From NCBI GenBank assembly GCA_023375675.1, contig JALQBC010000022.1, positions 186,001 through 250,000 on the forward strand: a DNA stretch of 64,000 bases, given 5' to 3'. Positions 10,841-22,383 of this stretch are shown one piece after another. This DNA comes from Cytospora piceicola. Taxonomy: Eukaryota; Ascomycota; Sordariomycetes; Diaporthales; Cytosporaceae. The first letter of the stretch is position 1. Each line of letters begins with the position of its first letter. Below the pieces are notes generated by a model. It was not told where the DNA came from, ran no database searches, and saw nothing but the letters and a program-made list of their open reading frames with translations. The position numbers were made by a program, and so were the translations under genes.

Positions 10841-11155
10841 CGCTTTCGTTGATGGTGCAAAGTCGGCTTGTGACTTCTGGGCCTCTTGCTCTAGCACTGA
10901 TGTCGAAGAACCACCCAGCGACCTGGGCGGGCGTGTCTCATGGACTCTTGGGAGCGGCGAGTCGATAGGGTGGGTGATGGAGGTATCTGGGCCGCCTGCG
11001 CTGCGTGGTGGCGATGGCGGTTGAAGGTTGAGGCGGTATGACTGGAACTCAGGGAAGGCGCGACGTTGTGTCGAGGAGAACTGTCGTAGTAGGGATCGCT
11101 TGCAAGGGCCGCAGACGGAGGAGGCTGTCCTCCGTGCTATCGAAGGCGCATTCAT
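10260..11155 (-). CDS. ISA1: Mitochondrial A-type iron-sulfur assembly protein ISA1
   Basis: Exon 1 (11155-10375) and a 38-nt exon 2 (10297-10260) encode 272 residues. The three cysteines that define A-type Fe-S carriers are C200 (RGCSGLAYHLEY) and C264/C266 in the terminal CGCGESF, a C-x63-C-x-C spacing identical to bacterial IscA. The small exon is essential because it supplies both terminal cysteines; reading through the GTGAGT donor instead gives a nonsense tail. The N-terminus is Arg/Ser-rich without acidic residues, fitting a mitochondrial presequence. A long low-complexity region with a 12-13 Ser run separates it from the conserved domain at about 165-272. Isa1, with Isa2 and Iba57, matures [4Fe-4S] proteins such as aconitase and lipoyl synthase in the matrix. 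Confidence 0.92.
10805..10840. repeat. (TGA)12 trinucleotide repeat coding poly-serine in ISA1
   Basis: Twelve perfect copies on the plus strand read as TCA serine codons on the minus strand. The tract lies in the linker between presequence and Fe-S domain, where length changes in steps of three would be tolerated. Confidence 0.95.
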
Positions 11156-11953
11156 TATTGTGCTTGTGGGTGGGTAGCTTTATGCAGCCGTAAGTTCGTT
11201 CTGTTCTGTCTTCGTGTATCGTCTTCTTTATCTCTCTGTCTATGCTGTACGTGTCTGTCTGGCTCGTTGGTTGTAGGGAGGGAAAGAGTTGGTGGAAGTG
11301 GTTGATGGTTGTGATGGAGAAGGTAAAACAGGTAGGTCGACGTGGGAGGCAATCAAGGGGAAGTAATAGGCCTGGGTCATTTACTGCACAGGTGTCTGTT
11401 TTTTGCCTCGTTCGGGTCAAGGTCGAGGCAGGTCAGGAGACTGGATTTGATGTCAGATGGTTTGAGTGGGTCGATTTCCCCATTGCGCTGTAGCCATGAC
11501 ATCGCTTTCGGACGTGCGGCGTTGACCGTTCCATTGCCGGACCAATCAAATCCAAGGAAACTGTCAGCAGCGGGCTCCTTTGTTTGGTATAAGTGCATAT
11601 ATGCATAAGTGCATATGCATATACCAAGATAGTCCAATCTATGTAACCAATCAAGTAACTGCATAGGTCAATATGTCTTTGAGAGCCTCATCTACACACG
11701 AATGACAGTGACACAATCAACAGTCGCTTAGCTTTAGCAAAGTCAATCATGAAGAGGGATATTTCTGGCACCACCGACCATGCGAACAATATTGTGACAC
11801 CTGGCCATCATCATTCATAACTCATTGGTGCCGCTCCTTTCTCTGTAAACAAGGACGTGCATATTCTAGCGAAATCCATCATTAGCCATCATTTCCTTCC
11901 TTTCTACAGTACAATCCCCGCCATCTAGATGACACTCCTGCCCATCCACCCCT
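11156..11953. other. Spacer between ISA1 start and ARMH3-like gene stop
   Basis: About 800 bp holding the ISA1 5' leader and promoter (CT-rich on the coding strand) and the 3' UTR of the next minus-strand gene. Open frames here are short shadows. A small inverted repeat of GTGCATAT/ATATGCA words lies near 11595-11620. Confidence 0.5.
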
Positions 11954-14367
11954 TTACTCCGCTACCAGAGCCCTGACGTCCCCAACTGCAATCCTCGCCA
12001 CCTTCTTCAGGAGCGTCCTCTCGTCCGCCTCCCTGTACCTCTCCCACGAGTCCAGCCCCTCCTTCGCCTGGATGCTCAGCGTCTCGTACCCCTGCTTGAT
12101 CACCTCGGCCACCTGCAGGCTCGTCAGCTGGCTCCCCCCGGCCTTGCTCCCCTTCCCCCCCTTGTTGCCGCCCTCCGCGAGCAGTGTCTTGTAGTGCGTG
12201 GACACGGAGATGAGCGTCCCGATGCTGTTGGTCGGCCGGCTGGCGAGCCCGTACGTGTCGCGGAACTTGACGAGCACGTCGCCCGCCTCGACCACCTTGT
12301 AGAACAGGTCGTCGTAGGCCGCCGGCGTGGGCAGGAATGCCTCGCCCGCCGACAGGCCCAGCGCGAGCAGGTTCACCACGTGGTCGAGCAGCACGTCGAT
12401 GTGCTGGAGGTCCTTCAGGTCCGAGGCATACGTCGTGAGGAACCGTATGAGCGACAGGAGGGAGCGGAACATCTCGGACCAGTGGTACGGCAGCCGCGTC
12501 TTCGACCGTGACATGTAGCTGATGATCCGCAGCAAGATGCCCACGCACAGCGTGTACATGTTCACGTCCAGCCTTCGCTTGAGGTTATGGTTGATGCCGT
12601 CGATCATGGTGTCGATGACGGCCGTCGCGAGGGTACGCTCTGTGCGGACGAGCGGGAGGTAAGGTTGCCTCTGCCGGCAGAGCCGCACAGGGACCTTCTT
12701 CTCTTCGCTGCATATGCGCTTGCAGAGGAGGGGGTCTTCGATCACGAGGCGGAAAACCATCAAGTTGAGGTGAGAATAAAGAGTGGCCCTCTGCGACAGG
12801 TGGGCGTGTGTGAGAAGGTAGGAAGTGAGTGAGATGTAGCTTGCAAAGGGTTGCTCTCCCCCCGTCTCGGCGGGTAATGTGACCAAGTTGAAGCAGAAGA
12901 GCTTGTTGGCGTGTGCGAAGTCGTAGGTAGCTAGCAGTACCGCGGCCTCGTTTCCTGGCCTGGAAACATTACTCCACGTCAGCATCATGTACAGTACAGT
13001 ACGGATGATAGTAGTCAACTCACAGCTCAGCAAACATATTCTTTGCCGTATCAGCATCGTATACTGGCTTCTTCTCCGGCTTGGCACCGGGCGCGATCGC
13101 TCCAAGCCCGAACATGTTCAAGGTGCTGCTCAATGTCCATCCCTCAGGAATGTCGTCCTGGATATCCACAAACTGTGTCCTGAGATCTTGGAAAGTAAAG
13201 CCCACGCTTCTAATGATCATTCTAATTGTGCTCTCGTTCACGAAATCGTTCAGCCGTAATTGGTACGGATTTTGGAACTCGAACTTGTTGTAATTTGCCA
13301 AGAGACCAAGGAGGGTGAAGGGTTCGAATATTTGAGGCATTGAGTCGGAGGTTTGTATCAGCTTGCACAGCGCAGGTTAGTTTAGCGGTCATAGCAGCCG
13401 GGAGATACGGCCAGCCAGTCGTACGTACCTTTATAATTGAAGGAAACATATCCCGTTGTATCAAATATGTCAAGAGACTGGTCTGGTACGCTCCGGACGT
13501 CACCGCCAAAGCAACCTCGATAGCCTTTTGTCGTATGTCGGCTGTAAAACTCCGTCAGCCGCCGGACACCATAGATTGTTGCTTCACGCCCGATCCCTCG
13601 CCCCCCCCCCCCTATTTCTCCTTTCCCCAAGGTTGCCCGCACTCACCATTCTTGCCATTCCGTATTATGTTGTCTAGCGACCCAACAAAGTCCGTAAAGA
13701 TAGCGTCGACATGGTCCAGCCCAGCAAGGACAGTTATGATATCGGAGCTCGGGTTCGTGTACTTCTTGGAGAGGACGGCCGACAGGAAGGTGCTCAATGT
13801 CTGTTTGCGCGCCGTTAGCACGCCGCCCAGGCAGTCAACCACGGTCCAGATATGCCCAGATGCAGACGTACGTCGAGGGCATGCAGGTCAGCAGGGCCAT
13901 GCCCACCCCTCAGTGCCTTCACCGACCGCAGGAAGAGCTCCCTCGTCTGCTCCTCGAGCTGCAGCAGGCTGCCCGGCGGGAGCTCGTCCAGGATGCGCCT
14001 CAGGAAGGCACGGTCGGGCTTGAGGAGGAAGAACTCCCTCCAGAAGCCCTCGGGGTGTTGTCCCTCGTGCTCAGCATCTTGATCGTCCTTTCGCAAATCA
14101 GTCGGTCGGGTCGCTCACGGGGCGGGGATGGTGGTGTGGTGTTTGTCAAACCTTTGATCACATGCAAGACGTCGTCAGCTTTGGTTCTTCTCTCGGTTTC
14201 GGTCTCTGGTGGCGCCCCCTCTTCCCAAGGGCGGGGCCGGGGTTGGAGAATTAGGAGGAGGAGGGGGGATGGCAGGTGCAAACCTTGAATAGCTCCTCGT
14301 ACAGCTGGACTATCTTCTGCTTGAAAGCCTCGGGACGAGGCTGCTGGGTAAGGGGGGACCTATCCAT
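11954..14367 (-). CDS. ARMH3 / DUF1741 armadillo-like helical protein, 6 exons
   Basis: Exons 14367-14284, 14087-13872, 13800-13647, 13541-13429, 13361-13024 and 12959-11954 join in frame to 636 residues, close to the size of fungal and animal ARMH3 (human C10orf76). The protein begins MDRSPLTQQPRPEAFKQKIV, is helical throughout, and contains YHWSEMFRSLLSLIRFLTTY in the C-terminal DUF1741 region, with a Gly/Lys-rich loop near residue 575. The last exon carries over half the protein. Animal ARMH3 acts at the Golgi with GBF1 and PI4KB; whether the fungal protein does so is inference. All junctions have GT-AG ends. Several long plus-strand frames lie antisense to it and are shadows. The exon 1 start rests on a single short exon and is the least certain part. 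Confidence 0.78.
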
Positions 14368-14698
14368 GTACGCAGACTGGGGGGGAGGGTGAGGACCTCT
14401 TTCCTCTGAGCTGCTATGGTTCGGCCGAGTATGGAGTACTCAAGCTAGCATCAGAGAAGGCCAAGTTGAGATTTGCGACAGTGAATTGGAGGAAATGCTG
14501 TGAACATAGGGCGCAATGGTAGTAGGTACGGCAGGCCTTTGTTTTTGTCATCGAGGGGCGGAATGGGCGGGGTGGGCTGGCACGGCTGGGGTTTCTTCAC
14601 ATCCCTTTTGGCTCAGAAATAGCGATCTTCGTTGTCGGGAACTTGTAGTGAGGTGGTACTACCTAGGTGACCATGGATGCTACTAACAGAAGCTCTTT

Positions 14699-14726
14699 GT
14701 TGCCCTTGCCCTTGCCCTTGCCCTTG
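14699..14726. repeat. Hexanucleotide (CCCTTG)n repeat
   Basis: About 4.5 copies of CCCTTG in intergenic DNA, read directly. Confidence 0.85.
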
Positions 14727-14872
14727 ACTTGTGCCGAGACCTTGACACGTTTTGATCCAACGGACGAAGCGCAGGTGGCAGGTGGGCCGCTTCGCAAGCG
14801 CAAGGCCAGCCAGCCGCGCTACAATGGCCACGCGGCTCCGGTAGGGCTGAGCGGAGCGGTTCAGGGTTCAAA

Positions 14873-14909
14873 ACGTTACCAACGTTACCAACGTTACCAA
14901 CATTACCAA
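14873..14909. repeat. 9-bp tandem repeat ACGTTACCA, about four copies
   Basis: Three near-perfect units and one diverged unit (ACATTACCA) lie in series upstream of the ARMH3-like gene. No function is evident. Confidence 0.85.
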
Positions 14910-15391
14910 TACGCGGGTAGACGGGCGGGTGTGCAACCAACGGTCAGATCAAATTCACAAACAGGTCCCTTCTGGACTCTGCTCTCATTTCCCCGAGCAT
15001 AAACGTACTTAGACTACCTTAGTTGAGCCTCATCAAATCAAACTTCCCTCGCTATGCCGTCTTGCCAATCTAGCTTGATGCTTTAATATACCGTCGGGTA
15101 CTATAAAAAAGACAAAAACCACCCCTTTACCTCCCCGCCCCCCCATTCTCCCATCTCTTCAATAACTCCCTCAAAATCAGTCCGCGCTTGTTTGCTACCT
15201 CTACACCACCAGCAATCAAATATATGGCTGGGTATCATATCTCAAGTCCCATCGAGGCTTCTCCTCGCCTCTAGTTTGACTCCTCAAATCCCTTTCATCC
15301 CTCCGAGGCTTTCCCACCCGCCCGCTCTTTAGACCGTTCGTTATCCCCAGTGAAAACAGGAAACTCCTTTTTTAAGGAGACATGTGCGGGT

Positions 15392-17305
15392 CTAGATACC
15401 CCAGCTGCCCCTCCTTTCTGCCACTCCCCACGCGAGAGGGGTGATACTGTCAAGGTTGGGATGCTGCCTGGCCCACTCGAAGATGTACTGCTTCAGCGCC
15501 TTCCAGCGCGGGCACCGCCTATCCTCGCTCATGTCCAGGTCCATGCTGACCTTGAGGTGGCCCTTGGCCCTGCTGCCGATACCATCCATAACGGCCTCGT
15601 CCTCTTTCTCAAGCTCGTCGGTGGGGATACGACTGATCTTTGACAGCTCCTCGTCGTACACCCGTGCCGTTGCTGGATAACCTAGACTCAGGTAGTTGTA
15701 GACTTGGGTGACGAACTGATCAGTGAATTCGGCGGCGATCCTCTCGTCCAGGTCTGCCGAGATCTTCTCCTTTTGTAACCGCTGCTCAAGGCCCATGAGC
15801 ATGTGAAGGCCCTTGGGCTGGCCGGCGCGTGACCGGTGTTCCGACGTCGCAGAGGCCAAGGGCGTAGGCTCGGCAGAGATAGTGTAGGCGCCCGGCGTCC
15901 CGTTCGCTGTGTTCTCATCATTGTGCTCAAACGGTGTGGCCGGCGACATGGGTGTCACGATCATCGCTGGACGGCGCGATGGGGCCAATGCCTCCGAGCC
16001 CTTGTTTTGCGTGAAGCAGTACCCCCGCCAGAGACCATGTTGCCCTGTAGTGTCACGATTCGGCTCGACGAGAGCACCGGTAGAGGTGTCCCATTTCTGC
16101 TCTGGGTCCAACTTGGTCTGTTTCGGCGACGGGCAGATGCGGAAGGTCAGGTCCTTGCCGACCATGGGCGGGCTTCGCCGGGTCTGTAGGCGGAAGAACG
16201 CCTTTTCGGCGGCCTTGTCCTGTGCCTGATTTTGGTATCCATAAAAGCGGCCGAAGGGGGCGCGTGTGCGGGCGAAACCGGTCTCTGGGGGAATTTGGGA
16301 AGCCGGGGCGGTAGGACGGGGTGGTGGTGCATCAGGCATGTCTGTGTCGATTTGGGACTCGCCAATTGGCCGACTAGGAGGAGCCTGGGCATTGTACGAT
16401 GCTACACCACCAAAGTAGGAAGGCTCCTCGGACTTGGTGGTGGGATGTGAGCCCAGAGGTGCACTCGGAATGTAGGGCATTGGGTGCTCCCCGATGGGGC
16501 TCATGGGCTCCAAGGAGTGACGGGCTTTATTGGTGAAGTCAAAGGTGTTGTCGGGCGGGCCCTCGCTCCTCCCCGAGGCAGACTCGGTATCATCGAGGTC
16601 GCCCCTGTCTGCAGCAAGCTGATCCGCATGCTTCTGCATCTCCTTGACCATCCAATTGACATTCTCCTCGGATGAATCGCGCCGCAGCTTCTTCTTGTCC
16701 CCCGCGCCGCGTGTCTCCACCCTTCCGCGAGCCTCGTCGGTGGTGCTGCTGTCATCTGTGACATCCCCAGAGCCCTCTCGCATGATGAAGTGCTCTGCAC
16801 CGCCTAGCCTCAAGTTGCTGTTGGGGAAGGCCATCATGGCCAGCTCCTCCAAGGCCTTCTGCGCCTCGAGCTTGTTGAGGTCGAAGACATGATCGGCAAT
16901 ATCGTCATCGCAAGACTCCCTCCTGGCATGGCCAGGCCGCCTGGTGTGTTTCTTCTTGGAGAGGGAGTAGATGTGCTTCGCATAGGGGGTGATGTCGGTC
17001 TTGTCGGCAGGCCTCGTGGCGGGGCCAACATCACCAGCTCGTCGTGATCTTCGGCTGGACTCGAGGAGGCGTGGGGCGAATCGACGTCTCTCCCGCGGTT
17101 GGGTCTGGGCCTCGGTCTGGGTCTGGGTCTGAGTTTGGGTCTCATGGTGCACAACCTTGGGGGGAGACATTGATGGCGGAGATTCGCTAGTCGGGGAGGG
17201 TTCAGGAGTAGGCTCAGAGGTTGGCCCTGCTCTGCGGTGCTCCTTGAATGTGGTCTCGACGGGCACAGGAGCAAAGCGCCTGCGCGCCTGGGTCGGTTGC
17301 GTCAT
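15392..17305 (-). CDS. Conserved fungal protein with C-terminal LisH-like segment
   Basis: A single open frame of 637 codons from the ATG at 17305. The first 450 residues are rich in Pro, Ser, Arg and acidic residues, with a Thr-Gln repeat (TQTQTQTQTEAQTQ) near residue 57, and look disordered. The ordered part is C-terminal: FVTQVYNYLSLGYPATARVYDEE resembles a LisH dimerisation helix pair, followed by a helical block with RCPRWKALKQYIFEWARQH and a terminal WGVAERRGSWGI. I recognise no enzyme domain. LisH proteins often act as scaffold or ligase-complex subunits, but the assignment here rests on pattern similarity only. An in-frame Met at 17428 would add 41 residues. The ATG at 17305 was preferred because it begins the Arg-rich segment without the Cys/Leu-rich leader. 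Confidence 0.75.
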   Translation of the reverse strand: MTQPTQARRRFAPVPVETTFKEHRRAGPTSEPTPEPSPTSESPPSMSPPKVVHHETQTQTQTQTEAQTQPRERRRFAPRLLESSRRSRRAGDVGPATRPADKTDITPYAKHIYSLSKKKHTRRPGHARRESCDDDIADHVFDLNKLEAQKALEELAMMAFPNSNLRLGGAEHFIMREGSGDVTDDSSTTDEARGRVETRGAGDKKKLRRDSSEENVNWMVKEMQKHADQLAADRGDLDDTESASGRSEGPPDNTFDFTNKARHSLEPMSPIGEHPMPYIPSAPLGSHPTTKSEEPSYFGGVASYNAQAPPSRPIGESQIDTDMPDAPPPRPTAPASQIPPETGFARTRAPFGRFYGYQNQAQDKAAEKAFFRLQTRRSPPMVGKDLTFRICPSPKQTKLDPEQKWDTSTGALVEPNRDTTGQHGLWRGYCFTQNKGSEALAPSRRPAMIVTPMSPATPFEHNDENTANGTPGAYTISAEPTPLASATSEHRSRAGQPKGLHMLMGLEQRLQKEKISADLDERIAAEFTDQFVTQVYNYLSLGYPATARVYDEELSKISRIPTDELEKEDEAVMDGIGSRAKGHLKVSMDLDMSEDRRCPRWKALKQYIFEWARQHPNLDSITPLAWGVAERRGSWGI

Positions 17306-20300
17306 CCTGTTGTGCAGGGAAAATAGTTGTGGGGATAGCAGCTTCGACAAGTGTGTAATAGATGGGATATTGCCAAAGGAGCAGTCGAGAGAGCCGCAAT
17401 GGCTGGAGGTTTGATTTGCCCAGAGCACACGAAAGAATAAGGGAGAAGAAGGTGGCCTGGGGCTTCTGGGGCTTGGGCCAAGGTGGTGTTGTCTTTGAGG
17501 TGATCGTCAGAAGGGCCTCGGGGCACGGCAGACGTTGTGCTGTAGCAGTCTCCTCTCGTAATCCCTGTGACTCCGTACTCCGTAGTCGATCTTTGTGACT
17601 CGTGACACTGACACTGATACTGACACACTTGACACTGACCCTTATTCAATATGATGTACCAAAGCGTGTGCGTGCGTGTGTGTGTGCGCGTGTGTATGTG
17701 TTCGTAGATAGACCATGTGTGTGTCGTTAAGGGAAAAGGAGCCGCGGTAGTTTATGGAGTGGAGGATTGTTGGAAAAGGGGAGGTATTATCGTGAGTGTT
17801 AGCGAGCGGATCTTTGGACTTGGGCCTTTGGAATCCGGGACCTGGACTCGGTTGGACCTGGACTAGACCTGGATCTTGATGGCTGAAAGGGCGGTCACAA
17901 GGAAGAAGCAGCTGGAAAGGTGCACGATACGGCGCAGAAGGCTCATCTCATCCATCCTGTTTGGTCTGGCCTGTTTGGTCCCGTCCTGGAGAGGATCCAT
18001 GGATCAATCAATCATGGGGGAAGAGGATGGGGGAGGGGGAGGTTCAGAGAGGGGGGAAAGGGGGGGGGGGGTGCATTAGCGGGGGGGGGAGTGGCCGTGC
18101 GAGAGTAGACTGTGTACCATTTAAGTACCTAGGTATGTAGTGCTATATCCAAGGAAGTTGAGATAGATCAATCCAGGGGTCCGAGAACTTTCACACTGCT
18201 TGCTGCTGCTCTATCTTCTCTACCACAGTAGGTATCTATCTTCTCTAGGAATTGTGATGTTCATCTCATCTCATCTCATGATTGAACGGCCCACCGCCAC
18301 TAGAAGAAGGAAAAGACACGATGACATGACAGCGTGACAACGGAGGCTTACTGTGTAGAGTTGACAATCCCCGTATTAACTCCCATTGATTGACACACAC
18401 AAATAATAGATCGGAGAGCTATCGAGAGATCTGGCATGTAGGTACATAGTAAATACACCACAGTATTCCAGAAAGATGGATGACCCAGATAAGACCCTGA
18501 AGATCAACAGCTTAACAGCTCAACTCAATTCGATTCCTGTACCAGTTGACCGTAATCTAAGTATCCAGATGTCTATCCCACATGATAATGTAACCCGTAT
18601 TGTGTCTTCCTCCCGTTTCCTGGGTTGCATCAAGTCGCGTTCCTACGGCACTGGATCCTCTGGAATACTACTGTCTCCATAGATGGAAAACATAGTATGG
18701 GTCCCGCCCTACGGCTTCCCCAGCTCTCCCACTACTTTTCTGTGGGATGGATATCACTGTCGGCCTGCCCTTCGGTACTGCTACTTATCACAATTATACA
18801 CGATGGGGCCACGAGGTTCTCTCGATCCGATCTGTTCAATCCGGACTATGCTCGTCGCCTAGGTGCCATCACCTCGGTCGTCATCCGAAATGACCAGCCC
18901 AGCCCAATCGGCGAAGCTCATGGCAGCCCAAGAAGGAAAGCCCGAGGTACAAATGGAGACAAAGACTGCCAACCTTTTTTTTTCCTCCTTCATTTTTTTC
19001 TTTATTTCCTTATTTCGCCACAAGAACATCTCTGTAAAATAGCTTGTGTTCAAGGGCACTCACAACGGGAGCGGGAACGGCGCTTGTCAGAAACTGCTCA
19101 AAATCGCCACCTACATACGCGCTTTACACATGCAATAATGTCTACTACTGTGTAAAAAGTACTTAGGTATAGATGTATCTTATCTGTATAAGGCTGAACT
19201 GAACCCACGAGTATTGTCTCGTGAGTGCCCGTTATCGGCACTCAACAACTCACGCCATGGTTGCTTCTCGTCGTCTCATGAGGTTCGTGTCTAGAACACC
19301 TGGGCTCTTTCTCCCTTTACCCAGTAGCAGCCGTTCCCTGATCCGCTGCCACGGTACTGGAGAGTACTAGCCGATGTACCCGCGTACCGCTGCTAAAATA
19401 AGCAATACGAGCGGCCGGAACGCTATGCGAGCGGCGCTGAACCAGTTGAGTACTAGATTCCAGGCTATTGTCTTCGTGCCTGAGCTTGGCTACCTGGGAA
19501 ACAAACAAGAAAGGGAAAGGCAACAAGAAAGAGAAAGAGAAAAAGAAAAAGAAGAGAGAAACAAAGGCAAAAACACGAAGGGGAAAAAAAAGGGGGGGGG
19601 GCTTGCATTGGTTTCTGTTCATCGAGCGCCATGTTTGACCACCTGACGATCTGACGATGAGGAGAAAGACATCTAAACACTGTGTGGCGTGGCAGATCGT
19701 TCCGCTCTCGGCTTTCCAAATGCGAGTTGGGGTCGAGAGAACCATGGAAGTCGAGAACATGACGAGGACCCACGCGGGGGGGGCTTGCCGCTCGGTCCCA
19801 ACCTTGGAAGAGGGAAGGACATGACACTGCAACATTGGCCTGCTTGGACGGCAACCTTGGACGGCCCCTGGCGAGGTATCGTGTCTGTGCTACGCCATCT
19901 TGGCCAGCCAACTTGTTCGGTGTGGGTGCCACTCTCCTGGCTTAACACGGCCTGTGTTTTAGTGCGGTACACCAAGAGGCAGACCGCCAGTGTGAAAAGG
20001 ATGCAGAGATGGCTTCCGAGTCGCACCGCATGCCGTGTATGTCGCAGCTAACCGTTGTTGGGTCTTGGCCGTTGTACACTAACAGTACACTACCGAAAGT
20101 CATGCTACCAGGCTACCTACCCTAGGTAGGCACACTAGGACAGTAATGCTAAGCTGGCATTGATATTTCCTTGCGTTGGTTTTTTTTTTGTGCGATTCAT
20201 TCCCTCAAACTCTGTTGTTCACCTCGATGTTACTCTTTGGCTACATCCGAGCAAGTCCAACCTCGATGCAATGCAGCATGAAACTGTCAACAAACAAGGA

Positions 20301-21369
20301 TGGCGGCGAGTGCATAAACAGACAGCCACTCAGGTGCTCGGTGTTTGAATCTTGGCCGTCCCTCCCCGCGCATACTGCATACCGCATACTGTGTACTGAG
20401 TCCCTATCTGGTTGTCATCGTCAACGCCCGGGCGTCTGCTCCGAAAGGCAATAAAAAGGTCCAGCCAGATGTGCCTGTAACGCGCGCCTTTTGCGGGGCT
20501 ACTGGGGCATACTCTCTTCAACCTGCACTGTCACGATCGCTAAAGCCCAGTGACTCAATCACTTGGCCACGATACACTCGAGCTTGTTGAGCTCCCACCT
20601 CGTATCTCCAGGCAGATCACCAAGTCCGGGGATTGTGGGGTGCCGAAACCAGCTCACGGCACCGATGGAGGAGCAACACGTACATCGGGCGGGGGGCTAT
20701 GGTACGACTGCCCAGATCGACGGCCGTTTGAAAGTTTCATCTAGTCGGATATGCACAGATCAAATGTGGCACACCCAACAAACTTTCCGGCTGCTGTTAC
20801 GGCTTGGCCTGGGACGGACCAACCGTCGATGAGCTGTCCCAGAGCCGGAGGAGGCACAGGATCGGGTTCCCTTCCATTGCGCTACGCCGTGCAACCGAGA
20901 TAAGTCAAACACGGCATCACCCTGGTGTCGCAGCGAAGGGCCTTCGGAGAGACACGAGGTGTGTTGGGCCGGAGATCGACCCGAGATCTTCCCCTGTACC
21001 CCTAAAGCTGTTCCAACGGCGAGCCTCCTCGTCACGCCGCGTAGCACAGCTCGTCACAGTCCTCCAACGCGCATATAAGTGTGTGCTGCGTGACCTTTAC
21101 GCCTCAAGACGGAGTCGACAAACTAATTTAATCAACAACATGTCCTTGCCGGCAAGTCGACCTCGTTTATTGGAACTCTACCACCTGCCATTGCAGGTGG
21201 GGAGGCATGCGATCACCTTGCATACAGTTGAGCATCATACGCATCTGATTCTGGTTCCGTCGATTTTCCTGATGTTTCCGTTGGGTTGAAAACTCAACTA
21301 CTGCATCAATGTCGCTATCTCCTGGCCAGTGCCTGTACCAGAAGCCTGGGACATGTCCCCCAATCCGAT

Positions 21370-22383
21370 TCATCGCTTCCAAGGTTCTGTATGAGGCAGT
21401 GCTGCGGGTGCGCGGCGGGCCATCTGGAAGTACGCATGCCCATTAGTTGAGCTTCCAGCGATGCTCAACTTGTTGGCTGAGGTTGTCATCCTGCATGGTG
21501 TCGGTTTTCCCATACCAGGCTGCCTACCAACGCAGAACGGCCGGGGCCGGGCGGCGATGCAAAACTCCCACATTTGCACAGCAACACGCGTTATCGCGGG
21601 TTTGAGGTAGCGGCTTTGGGGCGAACAATGGCAACATGAACTGATTTGAGGGCGGAGGCTTCGTCTCTCTTTGTTCATTTCCAGTACCAATGACTGTCTC
21701 CTCATATTGGGCGAACAGGGCTTGGCCACCAGGCGCATCCCCCTTTGTCCGATGGGGTTCCGGAGGGGCAAGCGTCCAATGCGAAAGCGGCATGATCTCG
21801 GATTAGGCATTGTTAGGGAAAGGTAGTCGGGATGGGATGGGATGGGATGAGATGGGGTGGGATGTGGTTGAGGGAATGGCTTGTTAGATGCCAGCCACGA
21901 TGAGCAAATGTCACGATGAGCACAGAGGTGGTGATCATTGCACCCAGGTGCCGTGGCGGCCTGTTGAATGTGACTTTGATAACAGAGTACTATGGGTGTC
22001 CCTCTTTGGTCAAGAGCTTGAAATGATATCCAGATCATCCCAGAACGTGCGCAGGTACGGTGAATATTGCGCAGGGTGTTACGCCGACAGTACGGGATGT
22101 CGTCGATCCAGATGACAAGATGGTTGGGAGAGGGGGACATCCCTGTCGTACCTAAGTATCGTCTTCTTCCGAAGGAGCATCGTGGGTAGTCAGCACCAGC
22201 CTCCAGCTTCCAGATAGTCTCGAGTTCGGCGGGGTCTTCTTTGCCGACATCTGGACATCTGGACAGGCGGAGGGCTCCAGGGCTGCGGGTACGCCGGCCT
22301 TGGAGGACGTCAAGAAGACGGCACCTGGCAATGATACCTATGCCATATGCCCCGCTCATTTGGGCTCGGTTAGATGATTTCAT
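21370..22383 (-). CDS. Doubtful 337-codon ORF of unknown function
   Basis: An uninterrupted minus-strand frame of 337 codons, long for noncoding DNA of near-balanced composition. The translation is rich in Arg, Pro, Ser and Cys, includes a low-complexity His-Pro-Ser segment produced by the GGGAT microsatellite at 21828-21863, and shows no signal peptide, membrane segment or family motif that I recognise. The codon pattern lacks the strong GC3 bias of the confident genes. It may be a lineage-specific gene, part of an untranslated transcript, or chance. It lies alone in the gene desert, with no supporting neighbour. Confidence 0.22.
   Translation of the reverse strand: MKSSNRAQMSGAYGIGIIARCRLLDVLQGRRTRSPGALRLSRCPDVGKEDPAELETIWKLEAGADYPRCSFGRRRYLGTTGMSPSPNHLVIWIDDIPYCRRNTLRNIHRTCARSGMIWISFQALDQRGTPIVLCYQSHIQQAATAPGCNDHHLCAHRDICSSWLASNKPFPQPHPTPSHPIPSHPDYLSLTMPNPRSCRFRIGRLPLRNPIGQRGMRLVAKPCSPNMRRQSLVLEMNKERRSLRPQISSCCHCSPQSRYLKPAITRVAVQMWEFCIAARPRPFCVGRQPGMGKPTPCRMTTSANKLSIAGSSTNGHAYFQMARRAPAALPHTEPWKR
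21828..21863. repeat. (GGGAT)n pentanucleotide microsatellite
   Basis: Consecutive GGGAT/GGGATG-type units followed by degenerate copies in intergenic DNA. Confidence 0.85.

Larger units (their letters stand above)
14368..15391. other. Spacer with two short tandem repeats
   Basis: About 1 kb between the ARMH3-like promoter and the stop of the next minus-strand gene. It holds a CCCTTG repeat at 14699-14726 and an ACGTTACCA repeat at 14873-14909, then CT-rich DNA. No gene is supported. Confidence 0.5.

Noticed and set aside
13340..14023. 227-codon plus-strand ORF
   Set aside because: Antisense to exons 2-5 of the ARMH3-like gene, whose spliced frame is continuous and family-like; the plus-strand translation has no recognisable features.
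18625..19155. 176-codon plus-strand ORF in the gene desert
   Set aside because: Contains poly-Phe from a T tract and an Arg/Glu repeat-like tail; no family resemblance and no codon bias like the real genes.
19465..19932. Hydrophobic 155-codon minus-strand ORF resembling a membrane protein
   Set aside because: The hydrophobic stretch is the reverse complement of an AAAGAGAAAG-type low-complexity tract.
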